Shown here piece after piece: positions 38,985-48,381 of a DNA stretch of 64,000 nucleotides; the stretch's first letter is position 1; the number at the start of each line of letters is the position of its first letter. The notes below the pieces were generated by a model. That model ran no database searches and was not told the DNA's origin. It worked only from the letters and a program-made list of their open reading frames with translations. This DNA comes from Pedosphaera sp. (GTDB taxonomy: Bacteria > Verrucomicrobiota > Verrucomicrobiia > Limisphaerales > UBA9464). Made by a program: the position numbers and the translations under genes. The stretch covers positions 1 to 64,000 of the forward strand of contig SIBK01000011.1 of assembly GCA_009695205.1 (NCBI GenBank). The letters are read 5' to 3'.

Positions 38985-41900
38985 TCATTCCACTCTCCCC
39001 GGAACGGCGTAAAGCCCAAACCAGCGTTGGCTCGCAGCCGCGCTTCCGGTTATTTCGAAATGCCCCCAGCTGTCCGCCGAATCCAGCATTGCCGGTTCGC
39101 ACTCCACTTCCAGAACGCCACATGTGTCTTCCTCGTTTTGTTGCTCGGGCGTGTATCGCACCCGAAGTCGGCCATCCTTCGCGGTCCATTCTACATCCTC
39201 CAGCACGACGTCGATTTTTAGCGGAGAACGCCCGTTCAGCACCAATGCGAAGCCGCCCGTCGGCTGCGAAAGAAACCCCATGCCCACCGCGAATCGAAAT
39301 CGGCGAAACCCATCAGGCGCACTGCCCGAAATCGGCCGCGCTCGCCAGCGAACTTGCGAACGACCGTCGGATTGACGGCAATAATACATTGGCAACGAGC
39401 TCAACCATGAGGGGTATGGCAAGAGCGTCTCCGTGGCCTGGAGTTGTGAAATCCGACTCGCGCCCTGGGTCGTAAATCGCCCTTGATTCGTCAATCCCTC
39501 GGCAACACCCGTGGTCCCAAAAAGGGCTGGAGTTCTCTGGATCCACGCCCAGAGATCCGCCAGATCCTGAGGCTCCAGGCTCTGTTCGAGACCCTCCGGC
39601 ATCAGCGAGGCCAGCATTGGCGTGAAACGGCGGATGTCCGCCCGCATCAGCACATCAGTCTGCCCTCCCGGTTGGACAAGCGTTACCGTGGTGGCCGTCT
39701 CGTCTCGTATGATTCCCGCCAGAATCCGGCCGTCCCGATGTTCCGCCGTCTGGCCCAGGAACCGCGGTTCAATCGCCGCACTTGGATCGAGAATAGCCAC
39801 CAGAAAATCGGAAACCAGCTTCGTTCGATAGATGGAAATATCCGGGCCAACCTCAATCCCGTGTCCACGCAACCGGTGGCAGCTCGCACAGAGCCGGTCA
39901 TACTCCCCCCCGCCCTTCTCCGATCGACCCGAAATGTCCGCGACCCCGCGAAACCGTTCCAGCACAGCGGTCCGACTCGCAGGGATCGGCAGAAGCTGAA
40001 CCGCCTTCGCCCGTAGCTCCGCATTCGTGTGGTCTCGCAACTGCTGACGATCTCGGGGTGAGAGATCCGCCGGATGAATTACCTCGCGCTGTAATGCGTC
40101 GAGCAGCTTCCCCACCCAGGATTCCCGACTTGTCAACAGGGCAGTACGCTGGAACCGCTGGAGCGGTGGCACCGTCTCCCATTGCCGCAGTAGGTAATCA
40201 GCAACCTCAGCGACATCGAATGAACCCAATATACGAAGGAGCTCTGACTGCAACGCAGGCGGGAGTGGTGTCTCAAGAAATTGAGCCAATTTCCCAAGAC
40301 CCTCCCCACTTCCGTCCACCTCGCCGGCTAGCAACAACAAAGCCGCCTTCCGCGTCGGGAGATCTTGTTGATCGGACTGCAGGGCCGCCACCGCCTGCGG
40401 TCGTGTCGCCTCTTCCAAGGATCGGAACATCGCTAAATTTGTCCGGATCAATTCTGGATTGCTCCGCGCGGTCTCGACTAATTGCAACCGCTGCCCCAGC
40501 GTTTCTTGCCCGGTTTCCTCGGAGAGAGACCGGGTTAATCTGCGAAACAACACCTGGTTGGTGGATTGTCCACACACTTTCACTGCGGCTGCGAAGAGTT
40601 CCCCACGCCCTTCCTGCACCCGGTCGCCCGACAACACACTCATCACCGCATCTGGGGATGCCCTGCCAAAAGACAGAGTTATCGCGTACCGCATCCACGG
40701 ATTGGCCAGATCTGCCACCGGAACTCGAAGCGCCATCGATTGAACTTCCGGATCTGCGAACCGCACGGCCGTCAGCGCCAGTTGATACCGCACGCCGATA
40801 TCCGGGTCCGTTGACAGCGCGGATAAGACGGGGCGCCAATCCCCATTGCCCACGGCCGGTGCCACTAGCGTCAATGCATAACGGCGCACCTGGGGATCAA
40901 CATCCTGAAGCGCTGCCTGCAGGAGTGTAGGGGGAAGCTGGTTCAACTGGGCCAACAGAGATAGGACCTGAGCTCGGGTCGCAGCCCGCGGTGACTGTGT
41001 TGCCAAATCCTGGAGGGAATCGATTCGAACTCGCTCCAACGCAGGCAGGGCTCGGCCCAGTAATTCCCGGTGAATGAGATCGCGCTCCGAACCTGTATCT
41101 GTATCAAGTATTCGAATTAGTTTCTCCGTCGAAAGGTTCGTGATATTACGCAACGGTCGGAGACTGGCATCGCTTCGAACAATCCGATAAATCCGGCCGC
41201 GATCTGCCCCGGACCGGACGTCCAGCTCCCGCAATCGCTCCGGGGGAATCCACCGCGGGTGTTCCACGACAAATCGATAGAAGTCCACAATCCACAGCGC
41301 TCCGTCCGGCCCGGTTCGAACTTCTACGGGACGAAACCAATTGTCGGTGCTGGCAACGAATTCCGTGTGCTCCTCTCCCTTCGCCCGGCGGGCCTTAAAG
41401 GTGACGCCATTGGGCGTGAGCACCGCCCGACGAATAAGATTGTGCACCGGCTCGCACACAAACGCGTTACCTGCATACTCATCCCCGAGCGCTGTGCTTC
41501 GGAAGATTTCTGGACCGCATCCAGACGTCAGTCGGTTGGCTTGCGAAAAATCGTTGAACCGCGTCAGGGTTCGACTCGCGGGGAATACCCGATGCGGATC
41601 GTCATCGACGCTGACCCCATGGCGCAACGGGGGCGGTGCCAGCACCGGAGTGAATCCTGCCGCCGCATCGGGGATTGGATAGTGCCAGAGCAGCGTGCTG
41701 TTATCGTTTCCAAACCACTGGTCAAAATCATCCCGGACCCGCCCCTGTTGACCGACGCCAGCCAAGGCTTCGAACTCACCGGTGTCCGGCTTGAAGCGGA
41801 AATCCCGCCCCGTGCATTCGACGGTTCTGTCGGTTCGATGAATCCGGATCGCGCCACCAAACAATCCGCCCGACGCATGTACCCATCCGTCCAGCCCCCA

Positions 41901-43712
41901 GCGAAGCCCGTTCACTCGCGCCTGAAAATTGTGAGTGGCAAACCCTGACAAGAGGACTTCGGAGGTCGGTGAGAACTTTGCGATCGCCGGATCGCCGGTA
42001 GGATCGGATGGTCGATGTCCATTCGGGCGCACCCACAAAACCTCCGGTGCCGCACATACCAGGACGCCGTCACCCCAGGCCATTAGACCCGTCGGGTAGG
42101 GCAGTCCCTCCGCCCAGATTTCTGCCCGGTCGAACTGGCCATCGCCGTCGGTGTCGAAAAGTTTCTTGATCCTGCCCCCCGGCTTTCCACTGCCGTCCAT
42201 CCCCAGGGGGTAATCCCGCATCTCCGCCACCCACAGGCTGCCGTCCGCACCGAAATCAATCGCCACCGGGGATTCGATCAACGGCTCCGATGCTGCCAAG
42301 ACGGCGATGAGCCCCGGGGAAACGCGCAGGGAGTCCCGCGCTTCAGTCGGAGATTTCGGCGGCGGAAATTCGGTCATCCGGCGGTCGCTGCGAAATGTGG
42401 ATGGCACGAGTTCCTTTACGGTCTCAACAATCAGATCTTCAATATCCGGCGATAGCTGCTGGGGTCGGTCATAATACCACAACGAAGACTCGGCCTCATA
42501 CCCTCCTTCACGCAGAATTCGACGGGACGGGATATAGCATGGAACTTCGTTTGCATATCCGTTGACCCACATTCTCGCGGCATCAAGCTCCTCTTTCAGA
42601 CGTAACGAGTAGTCGACCACGACCTCGCCACCGAGAAATACCAGGGCAAGCTGCTCCCCGAATGTCCACGTCTGGACCGGATAGGATAGCGTCGGCCGCG
42701 GCGGCTGACCCGAGTCCAAGCGAGCCAGCCACCGGCGGGCGTGGTACCCCACGATACCGGAATTGGTGGCTCTGGATTCCCACTGCGCTCGCGTAAAATG
42801 GGTCTGGTACGGAAGTTCAATCTGCTTCCAGCGGCAAGCAGGGGGATTGGTGAGAAGGGTCAGACGTTGCGCCGCCAACCGGCTAGCTTCGTTCGCAATC
42901 TCACCGCCGTGACGGTTGACCAACTCCACAGTTCCGCGAGGATCCGGATTGGCATCCGCACCGCATCCGATCGCAACCAGCGCAACGCTACCGGGATGTT
43001 CCTCCTCAAATTGCCGCGCCGCAACCGCTGCCCAGTCGCCATGCACCTGATTGAACTCGCCCCCAAGCGTCGTGCAGTGGCACGCGTAGTTCAGAAAAAC
43101 GGCCCGCACGGTGCCGTCCGGATCGCTCACCCGTAGCAAGGGAACTTCGTGATCCACCGGCCCACCCGGCGTGCGCCGGTTTTTTGCAAATGTGGCCAAG
43201 CTTTTTCCCCACGTTAGCTCGGATGCCCGGCGATTCCCGAGTGCCTGCTCCGCCACCGTTACCAAATGGTCGATGAAGAACCGGGTGTACTCTTCAATCC
43301 GAACCTGATGGTCTGCGGGAATATCCATGGCAAAAATGTTCGGAGCTGCTCCCTCGAGACATGGAGCGCTGTGGGTGTGCGTCACCGTGATCGCGATACG
43401 CTCCGGAGCAATCCCAGCCCGCCCGCCCAATCGACGGCGAATTTCCAGACTCACAGCCCCAGGAAGAATACAGTTGTCCGCCGTGATGAGCACAGCCGCA
43501 TTGGTGCCGTCACCCAACGCCAAAGCCCGCGCATGGATCGGCAGGGCCACACCGGCGGACTCCGTCTTGCGCGAAGCATACCCCATGAGCCGGAGTTCGT
43601 TGGTCGGACTAATATCGATCCGGGCAGTCCCCGCAGAAATCAGCGAGGCCGCCTCCATCGAGGGAAGCAGCAGGAGCATTGTCATCACGCCCGTGCAAAT
43701 GGGGGGAATCAT
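38985..43712 (-). CDS. 1575-aa fusion: neutral/alkaline ceramidase-like domain + PVC-type dehydrogenase/HEAT/CxxCH heme-binding protein
   Basis: N-term ARIDISPTNELRLMGYASR..ITVTHTHSAPC..CHCTTLGG; middle IDFGADGSLWVAEMRDYPLGMDGSGKPGGRIK; C-term LCASCHRLRGHGIEVGPDIS. Confidence 0.88.
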   Translation of the reverse strand: MIPPICTGVMTMLLLLPSMEAASLISAGTARIDISPTNELRLMGYASRKTESAGVALPIHARALALGDGTNAAVLITADNCILPGAVSLEIRRRLGGRAGIAPERIAITVTHTHSAPCLEGAAPNIFAMDIPADHQVRIEEYTRFFIDHLVTVAEQALGNRRASELTWGKSLATFAKNRRTPGGPVDHEVPLLRVSDPDGTVRAVFLNYACHCTTLGGEFNQVHGDWAAVAARQFEEEHPGSVALVAIGCGADANPDPRGTVELVNRHGGEIANEASRLAAQRLTLLTNPPACRWKQIELPYQTHFTRAQWESRATNSGIVGYHARRWLARLDSGQPPRPTLSYPVQTWTFGEQLALVFLGGEVVVDYSLRLKEELDAARMWVNGYANEVPCYIPSRRILREGGYEAESSLWYYDRPQQLSPDIEDLIVETVKELVPSTFRSDRRMTEFPPPKSPTEARDSLRVSPGLIAVLAASEPLIESPVAIDFGADGSLWVAEMRDYPLGMDGSGKPGGRIKKLFDTDGDGQFDRAEIWAEGLPYPTGLMAWGDGVLVCAAPEVLWVRPNGHRPSDPTGDPAIAKFSPTSEVLLSGFATHNFQARVNGLRWGLDGWVHASGGLFGGAIRIHRTDRTVECTGRDFRFKPDTGEFEALAGVGQQGRVRDDFDQWFGNDNSTLLWHYPIPDAAAGFTPVLAPPPLRHGVSVDDDPHRVFPASRTLTRFNDFSQANRLTSGCGPEIFRSTALGDEYAGNAFVCEPVHNLIRRAVLTPNGVTFKARRAKGEEHTEFVASTDNWFRPVEVRTGPDGALWIVDFYRFVVEHPRWIPPERLRELDVRSGADRGRIYRIVRSDASLRPLRNITNLSTEKLIRILDTDTGSERDLIHRELLGRALPALERVRIDSLQDLATQSPRAATRAQVLSLLAQLNQLPPTLLQAALQDVDPQVRRYALTLVAPAVGNGDWRPVLSALSTDPDIGVRYQLALTAVRFADPEVQSMALRVPVADLANPWMRYAITLSFGRASPDAVMSVLSGDRVQEGRGELFAAAVKVCGQSTNQVLFRRLTRSLSEETGQETLGQRLQLVETARSNPELIRTNLAMFRSLEEATRPQAVAALQSDQQDLPTRKAALLLLAGEVDGSGEGLGKLAQFLETPLPPALQSELLRILGSFDVAEVADYLLRQWETVPPLQRFQRTALLTSRESWVGKLLDALQREVIHPADLSPRDRQQLRDHTNAELRAKAVQLLPIPASRTAVLERFRGVADISGRSEKGGGEYDRLCASCHRLRGHGIEVGPDISIYRTKLVSDFLVAILDPSAAIEPRFLGQTAEHRDGRILAGIIRDETATTVTLVQPGGQTDVLMRADIRRFTPMLASLMPEGLEQSLEPQDLADLWAWIQRTPALFGTTGVAEGLTNQGRFTTQGASRISQLQATETLLPYPSWLSSLPMYYCRQSDGRSQVRWRARPISGSAPDGFRRFRFAVGMGFLSQPTGGFALVLNGRSPLKIDVVLEDVEWTAKDGRLRVRYTPEQQNEEDTCGVLEVECEPAMLDSADSWGHFEITGSAAASQRWFGLYAVPGRVE

Positions 43713-43810
43713 TCACGTATCGTTTCCGCTCGGCTGCAAGCCGTCAACCAGCGCATTCAGTCTCACCGGTCGCTTGCCCGTTCCAGTATCCTCCCCCACG
43801 TTAGTGCTCG

Positions 43811-45787
43811 ATGAGCAAAATTGTCGGCATTGACCTCGGCACCACGAACTCCTTGGTAGCTACGGTCGATAGTGGCATTCCGTACGTAATCGCCAATGTC
43901 GATGGCCACCGGCTGACCCCGTCTGTCGTCCACATCTCCCCTGGCGACGGGCCGATCCTTGTGGGGCATCCCGCGAATCGAATCCGCATCGTGAAGCCCG
44001 CGGAGACGGTGTACTCCGTAAAACGATTCATGGGCCGGCGCGGGGCGGACATTCCCCGCGAAGAAATGCTGGTGACGTATCCAGTCCAGGGACAGGGCGC
44101 GGGACCCGTAACGATTCCGATCCACGGTCGGGAATGGACGCCCGAGGAGATTTCAGCAGAAATCCTCAAGAAATTGAAACGGGACGCCGAGTTTGCCATC
44201 GGGGAGACGGTGTCGCGAGCCGTCATCACGGTGCCCGCATACTTCAACGACGCTCAACGAAATGCCACCAAAAAGGCCGGTGAACTCGCCGGCTTCACGG
44301 TCGAGCGGATCGTCAATGAGCCAACCGCCGCCGCCCTTGCCTACGGCTTGGATCGGCTCCACGAGAAATCGAAAGTCGCCGTCTATGACCTCGGCGGCGG
44401 GACGTTTGATCTCTCAATTTTGGAACTGAATGCCGGTGTCTTTCACGTCCTCGCCACCAACGGAAACACCCGCCTCGGGGGCGATGATCTCGATAAACGC
44501 ATCACCGATTATTTGGTGAATCGCATCCGGGAAGTCGGGGGACCCGACCTTTCGCATACCCGAAGTTCCGCACCTGAAAATTCTCCGCAGACCAACTCGC
44601 CTGTGACTTCGGTCGGAACGCCGGATTTAGCCATGCTTTCCCGGGTTCGCGAAGCGGCCGAAAATGCCAAAATCAGGCTCAGCTCGGAAGGATCCGTCGA
44701 AATCACGCTCCCATTTCTTACACCCTCCTTCAGCTTCACTCACCGCCTGACGCGGGAAACGCTTGAAGAACTTACCCGCGATCTCATTGAACGTACCCGT
44801 GCTCACTGCATCCGATCCCTCGCAGACGCAAAAATCGAGGCGAAGGAGCTGGATCAGGTCCTACTCGTGGGCGGCCAGACCCGAATGCCGTTGGTCCGTC
44901 GACTCGTAGCGGAGTGGTTCCACTGCGCCGAATTTGAAGAGGGACGCGGCGACGTCCGATTGGGCGCCGACCCGCACCCTGTGGGGGGGCCCCAGCTAAA
45001 CACCACCGTGAACCCTGATGAAGCCGTCGCACTGGGCGCGGCCATCCAGGCGGAAATTCTCGGGGGCGGCTTCCGCAACATGCTCCTGCTCGATGTGACA
45101 CCCCTTTCGCTCGGCATCGAGACTTTTGGCGGCTTGATGAACGTCATCATTCCGCGCAACACCACCATTCCGACCAAGGCCGGCGAATTGTTCACCACAG
45201 CTGTCGACAACCAGCGCAGCATGTTGATCCACGTTTTGCAGGGCGAACGCGAACGAGCGCAGGATAATTGGAGTCTGGGTCGCTTTGAACTCGCTTTCGA
45301 GCCCGCCCCAAAGGGCGTCCCGCGCGTTGGCGTCCAGTTCGAAATCGACGCCAATGGCATTCTCCACGCACTCGCCCGTGACGTGAAAACCGGAGTTCAA
45401 AAGATCGTCGAAATGAAATCGGCCGTGGATGTGAGTGACGCAGACGTCCAAAAGATGGTCGAGGAATCTGTGGAAAACGCCTTCGATGATCTCGCGTTCC
45501 GCCAATGGACTGAAGCCAAACTTCGGGCAGCGGAAACACTCACCGCCACTCGCAAGACCATGTCCGAATTTGCCGCGGAATTGGATCCGGACTACCGACG
45601 ACAATTGGAGAGCGCCATGGAGGACGTGGAAGGCGTCCTCTCGCTCGAAAATCCAAAAACCCGCACCGGAGGGACCGCGATGCTCAAAGCCGCCACCGCG
45701 CGCTTGGACGAAGTCACCCGACCGCTCGCCGAACACGCGATGGACAAGGTTATGGACGATATGCTGAAACGGAAGGGGCTGATATGA
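43811..45787 (+). CDS. Hsp70-family chaperone (divergent DnaK paralog)
   Basis: IVGIDLGTTNSLVATVD, VPAYFNDAQRNATKKAGELAG, VNEPTAAALAYGLD, VYDLGGGTFDLSILEL, VTPLSLGIETFGG; no EEVD-like C-terminus. Confidence 0.95.
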   Translation: MSKIVGIDLGTTNSLVATVDSGIPYVIANVDGHRLTPSVVHISPGDGPILVGHPANRIRIVKPAETVYSVKRFMGRRGADIPREEMLVTYPVQGQGAGPVTIPIHGREWTPEEISAEILKKLKRDAEFAIGETVSRAVITVPAYFNDAQRNATKKAGELAGFTVERIVNEPTAAALAYGLDRLHEKSKVAVYDLGGGTFDLSILELNAGVFHVLATNGNTRLGGDDLDKRITDYLVNRIREVGGPDLSHTRSSAPENSPQTNSPVTSVGTPDLAMLSRVREAAENAKIRLSSEGSVEITLPFLTPSFSFTHRLTRETLEELTRDLIERTRAHCIRSLADAKIEAKELDQVLLVGGQTRMPLVRRLVAEWFHCAEFEEGRGDVRLGADPHPVGGPQLNTTVNPDEAVALGAAIQAEILGGGFRNMLLLDVTPLSLGIETFGGLMNVIIPRNTTIPTKAGELFTTAVDNQRSMLIHVLQGERERAQDNWSLGRFELAFEPAPKGVPRVGVQFEIDANGILHALARDVKTGVQKIVEMKSAVDVSDADVQKMVEESVENAFDDLAFRQWTEAKLRAAETLTATRKTMSEFAAELDPDYRRQLESAMEDVEGVLSLENPKTRTGGTAMLKAATARLDEVTRPLAEHAMDKVMDDMLKRKGLI

Positions 45788-45856
45788 ACCGCCGGATTTG
45801 CGATGGATTTCAGTTCGCTCTTTCTCCAAAAGCGTCTACGCTGTCCGCTACGATTT

Positions 45857-46192
45857 ATGGAAAAACCTAAGATCATTGCCTACCTGAAACCGTCGTGCGG
45901 CTGGAGCCAGGGCGTCCGTGCTGTCATGCGCAAGTACGACCTCCCATTCGAAGATCGCGACATCATCAATGACGCTAATCAACGTCAGGAGATGATTGTG
46001 AAATCCGGCCAGATGCTCTCCCCCTGTGTGGAGATCAACGGCCACATGCTGCCTGACATCTCCGGGGAAGAGGTTGAAAGCTGGATGCTGGCCCAGGGCG
46101 TCGTTACCCCCAATGCGCGTCAGCCCGACGCTCCAACCAATCAGCCCTGTGCCAATGAAATGCCGTCCGCAGGTATCGGCTTTCGCCGATAG
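45857..46192 (+). CDS. Glutaredoxin-like protein with CGWS active-site motif
   Basis: KIIAYLKPSCGWSQGVRAVMRKYDLPFEDRDI..SPCVEINGHMLPDISGEEVESWM. Confidence 0.85.
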   Translation: MEKPKIIAYLKPSCGWSQGVRAVMRKYDLPFEDRDIINDANQRQEMIVKSGQMLSPCVEINGHMLPDISGEEVESWMLAQGVVTPNARQPDAPTNQPCANEMPSAGIGFRR

Positions 46193-46353
46193 GTAGCGAC
46201 GTTCGCATCTCAATGCCGTGCCCTCGTCCCGAGGATTGCATCTCCGCGGCCCGAGAAGAATGACGCTGGATCATCGGCGTAAAGGCGGAGGTCGCCACCC
46301 TCCTCCTCTTGAGTCGAAGTCCCGAGTGCACTCGTCGTTGTTGGCTCCACTCC

Positions 46354-46992
46354 ATGACGCCGGAAGCCATCAATCATCTCCGCCGTAGCGACCCGGCCAT
46401 CCGCCAACTGATCCGGCGGATCGGTACCTGCACGCTCCAACCGGACCCTCGGCGGACACCGTTCGAGTCCCTGGTCAGGGCGATCGCTCATCAGCAACTG
46501 AACGGGACCGCTGCGGAAACCATCCTCAACCGCTTCCTTACGCTTTTCCCCGGAAAGCGGTTTCCCGACCCTGAAGACCTGGACGCCATCGGCGACGAGC
46601 CCATTCGCGCTGCAGGATTTTCCGGAGCAAAAGTGGCCGGCATCCGCGACATCGCTGCCAAAACGTTGTCGGGGATTGTACCCACATCCCGTCGCATCGC
46701 CCGTATGTCCGACGAGGAAATCATCAAACGGTTGACCGAATGCCGTGGGGTTGGCCGGTGGACCGTTGAGATGCTGCTCATTTTCAATTTGGGCCGTCCC
46801 GATGTCTGGCCCGTGGATGATTTCGGAATCCGCGAAGGGTACCGGGCTGTGTACGACCTGGAGGCGCAACCGAAGCCGAAGGAATTAACCACGCTCGGAG
46901 AACGGTGGCGACCTTACCGGACCACACTCGCGTGGTACCTCTGGCGAGCCGCCGACGCCGCCAAAGGAACCTCCAAAGCGGTCGGTCAATAG
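46354..46992 (+). CDS. DNA-3-methyladenine glycosylase II family (AlkA-like), HhH-GPD
   Basis: FESLVRAIAHQQLNGTAAETILNRF, CRGVGRWTVEMLLIFNLGRPDVWPVDDFGIREG. Confidence 0.93.
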   Translation: MTPEAINHLRRSDPAIRQLIRRIGTCTLQPDPRRTPFESLVRAIAHQQLNGTAAETILNRFLTLFPGKRFPDPEDLDAIGDEPIRAAGFSGAKVAGIRDIAAKTLSGIVPTSRRIARMSDEEIIKRLTECRGVGRWTVEMLLIFNLGRPDVWPVDDFGIREGYRAVYDLEAQPKPKELTTLGERWRPYRTTLAWYLWRAADAAKGTSKAVGQ

Positions 46993-47118
46993 TATTGTAG
47001 TATTTCAGCACCCGCATTCAGCCCTTCGGTCTTCCTCTGCATCCTCCTACGGTCACGATGCCCTGTGAGTTCACCGAACTCGTTTATTGCAAAAAGCACA
47101 TTACTATTGACCGACCCC
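46980..47118. repeat. REPIN/MITE-like element 1 (inverted ends GGTCGGTCAATAGTA, variable interior)
   Basis: Left ggtcggtcaatagtattgtagtatt, right acattactattgaccgacccc; matches element at 48237-48374 at both ends only. Confidence 0.85.
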
Positions 47119-47164
47119 ATTGGAAGCTTGCTTTCATGTTCTGTCTGCCGTGTCATGGCGCGCC

Positions 47165-48229
47165 ATGAAAGACTTATTTGCCGTGTCTCTCCTGACCTTG
47201 ACGTTGGTAGCCTGGGCGTCGCTGCGCCTTGCAGCTCATTCGGCAGTGGAAGCCGCGCCTCGGCTCGAGAAGTGGTGGCAGGACCGTCATGAATCGTTCA
47301 ATAAAAAAGTGACTGAATTGGGAAAGGCGACACAGGTAATTTTCATCGGAGATTCAATCACCCAGGGATGGGAGGGAGAGGGCAAAGACGTATGGACCCA
47401 ATACTACGCCCACCGGAAGGCGGTCAACCTTGGGATCGGGGGAGACCGCACCCAAAATGTTCTCTGGAGGTTGGATCACGGAAATGTCGACGGAATTCAG
47501 CCTAAGGTCGGGGTGGTAATGATCGGCACGAATAATTCGAATGGCGATGACAACACGCCGGGGCAAATCGCTGACGGTGTCGCGGCAATCGTCCGACGGC
47601 TACGGGAAAAGCTCCCGCAAACGAAGGTGATTTTGCTTGGGATTTTTCCACGAGGCGAAAATTTCAATCCACAACGCGGCAAGTTGCTCCAGATAAACCA
47701 AGTCCTCGAGAAGCTGGCGGACAATCAGAACATATTCTGGATGGATTTCGGCCATCGACTTGTGAATGCCGACGGCACGATTCCCCGGGAGTTGATGCCC
47801 GACTACTTGCACCTGACCCCAGCGGCCTACGGCGTTTGGGCCGCGGAAATTGAGCAAAAGCTTTCCAGCCTCATCGGGGATGCACCCGTAGTGGCTGGGG
47901 TTGTGAAATCTGCAAATTTGACCGGCGACTGGGTCTGGACAATTCCGGGTCCGGAAGGAAAACCCGTGGATGGCGATCTATTTCTAAAGGTAGATGGAGG
48001 ACAGCTCTCGGGCCGTTTTGCTCGTCAGCCGGACCGATGGTTGGTGATTGAAAATAGCCATCTGGATGGCAATAACTTTTCCTGGACCGTGAAGCGGGAC
48101 CGTGCCCAGGGCGGGACAATGGTTTACGAGATGAGCGGTAGGCTGGTGGATGGAAAACTCGAAGGCGTCGCGAAGAGAGAGCTGAACGGTGCGCCCGTGA
48201 GTCTGAACTGGACCGCGCGCCGCAAGTAG
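47165..48229 (+). CDS. Secreted SGNH/GDSL hydrolase (PAF-acetylhydrolase-like) with C-terminal beta domain
   Basis: VIFIGDSITQGWEG, NLGIGGDRTQNVLWRLDHG, VVMIGTNNSN, PDYLHLTPAAY. Confidence 0.92.
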   Translation: MKDLFAVSLLTLTLVAWASLRLAAHSAVEAAPRLEKWWQDRHESFNKKVTELGKATQVIFIGDSITQGWEGEGKDVWTQYYAHRKAVNLGIGGDRTQNVLWRLDHGNVDGIQPKVGVVMIGTNNSNGDDNTPGQIADGVAAIVRRLREKLPQTKVILLGIFPRGENFNPQRGKLLQINQVLEKLADNQNIFWMDFGHRLVNADGTIPRELMPDYLHLTPAAYGVWAAEIEQKLSSLIGDAPVVAGVVKSANLTGDWVWTIPGPEGKPVDGDLFLKVDGGQLSGRFARQPDRWLVIENSHLDGNNFSWTVKRDRAQGGTMVYEMSGRLVDGKLEGVAKRELNGAPVSLNWTARRK

Positions 48230-48236
48230 TCGGCGA

Positions 48237-48374
48237 GGGGTCGGTCAATAGTATTCTAGTATTCCAAGAACGGCACCTAGACTCTCCAGAGTGGTGTCGT
48301 TTCATCCGATTCAAACTCTCCCCCGTTGGCAGAGTGCGTGGCTTCAAAATAGTACATTACTATTGACCGACCCC
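48237..48374. repeat. REPIN/MITE-like element 2
   Basis: Left ggggtcggtcaatagtattctagtatt, right acattactattgaccgacccc; same orientation as element 1. Confidence 0.85.
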
Positions 48375-48381
48375 TTTTCGG

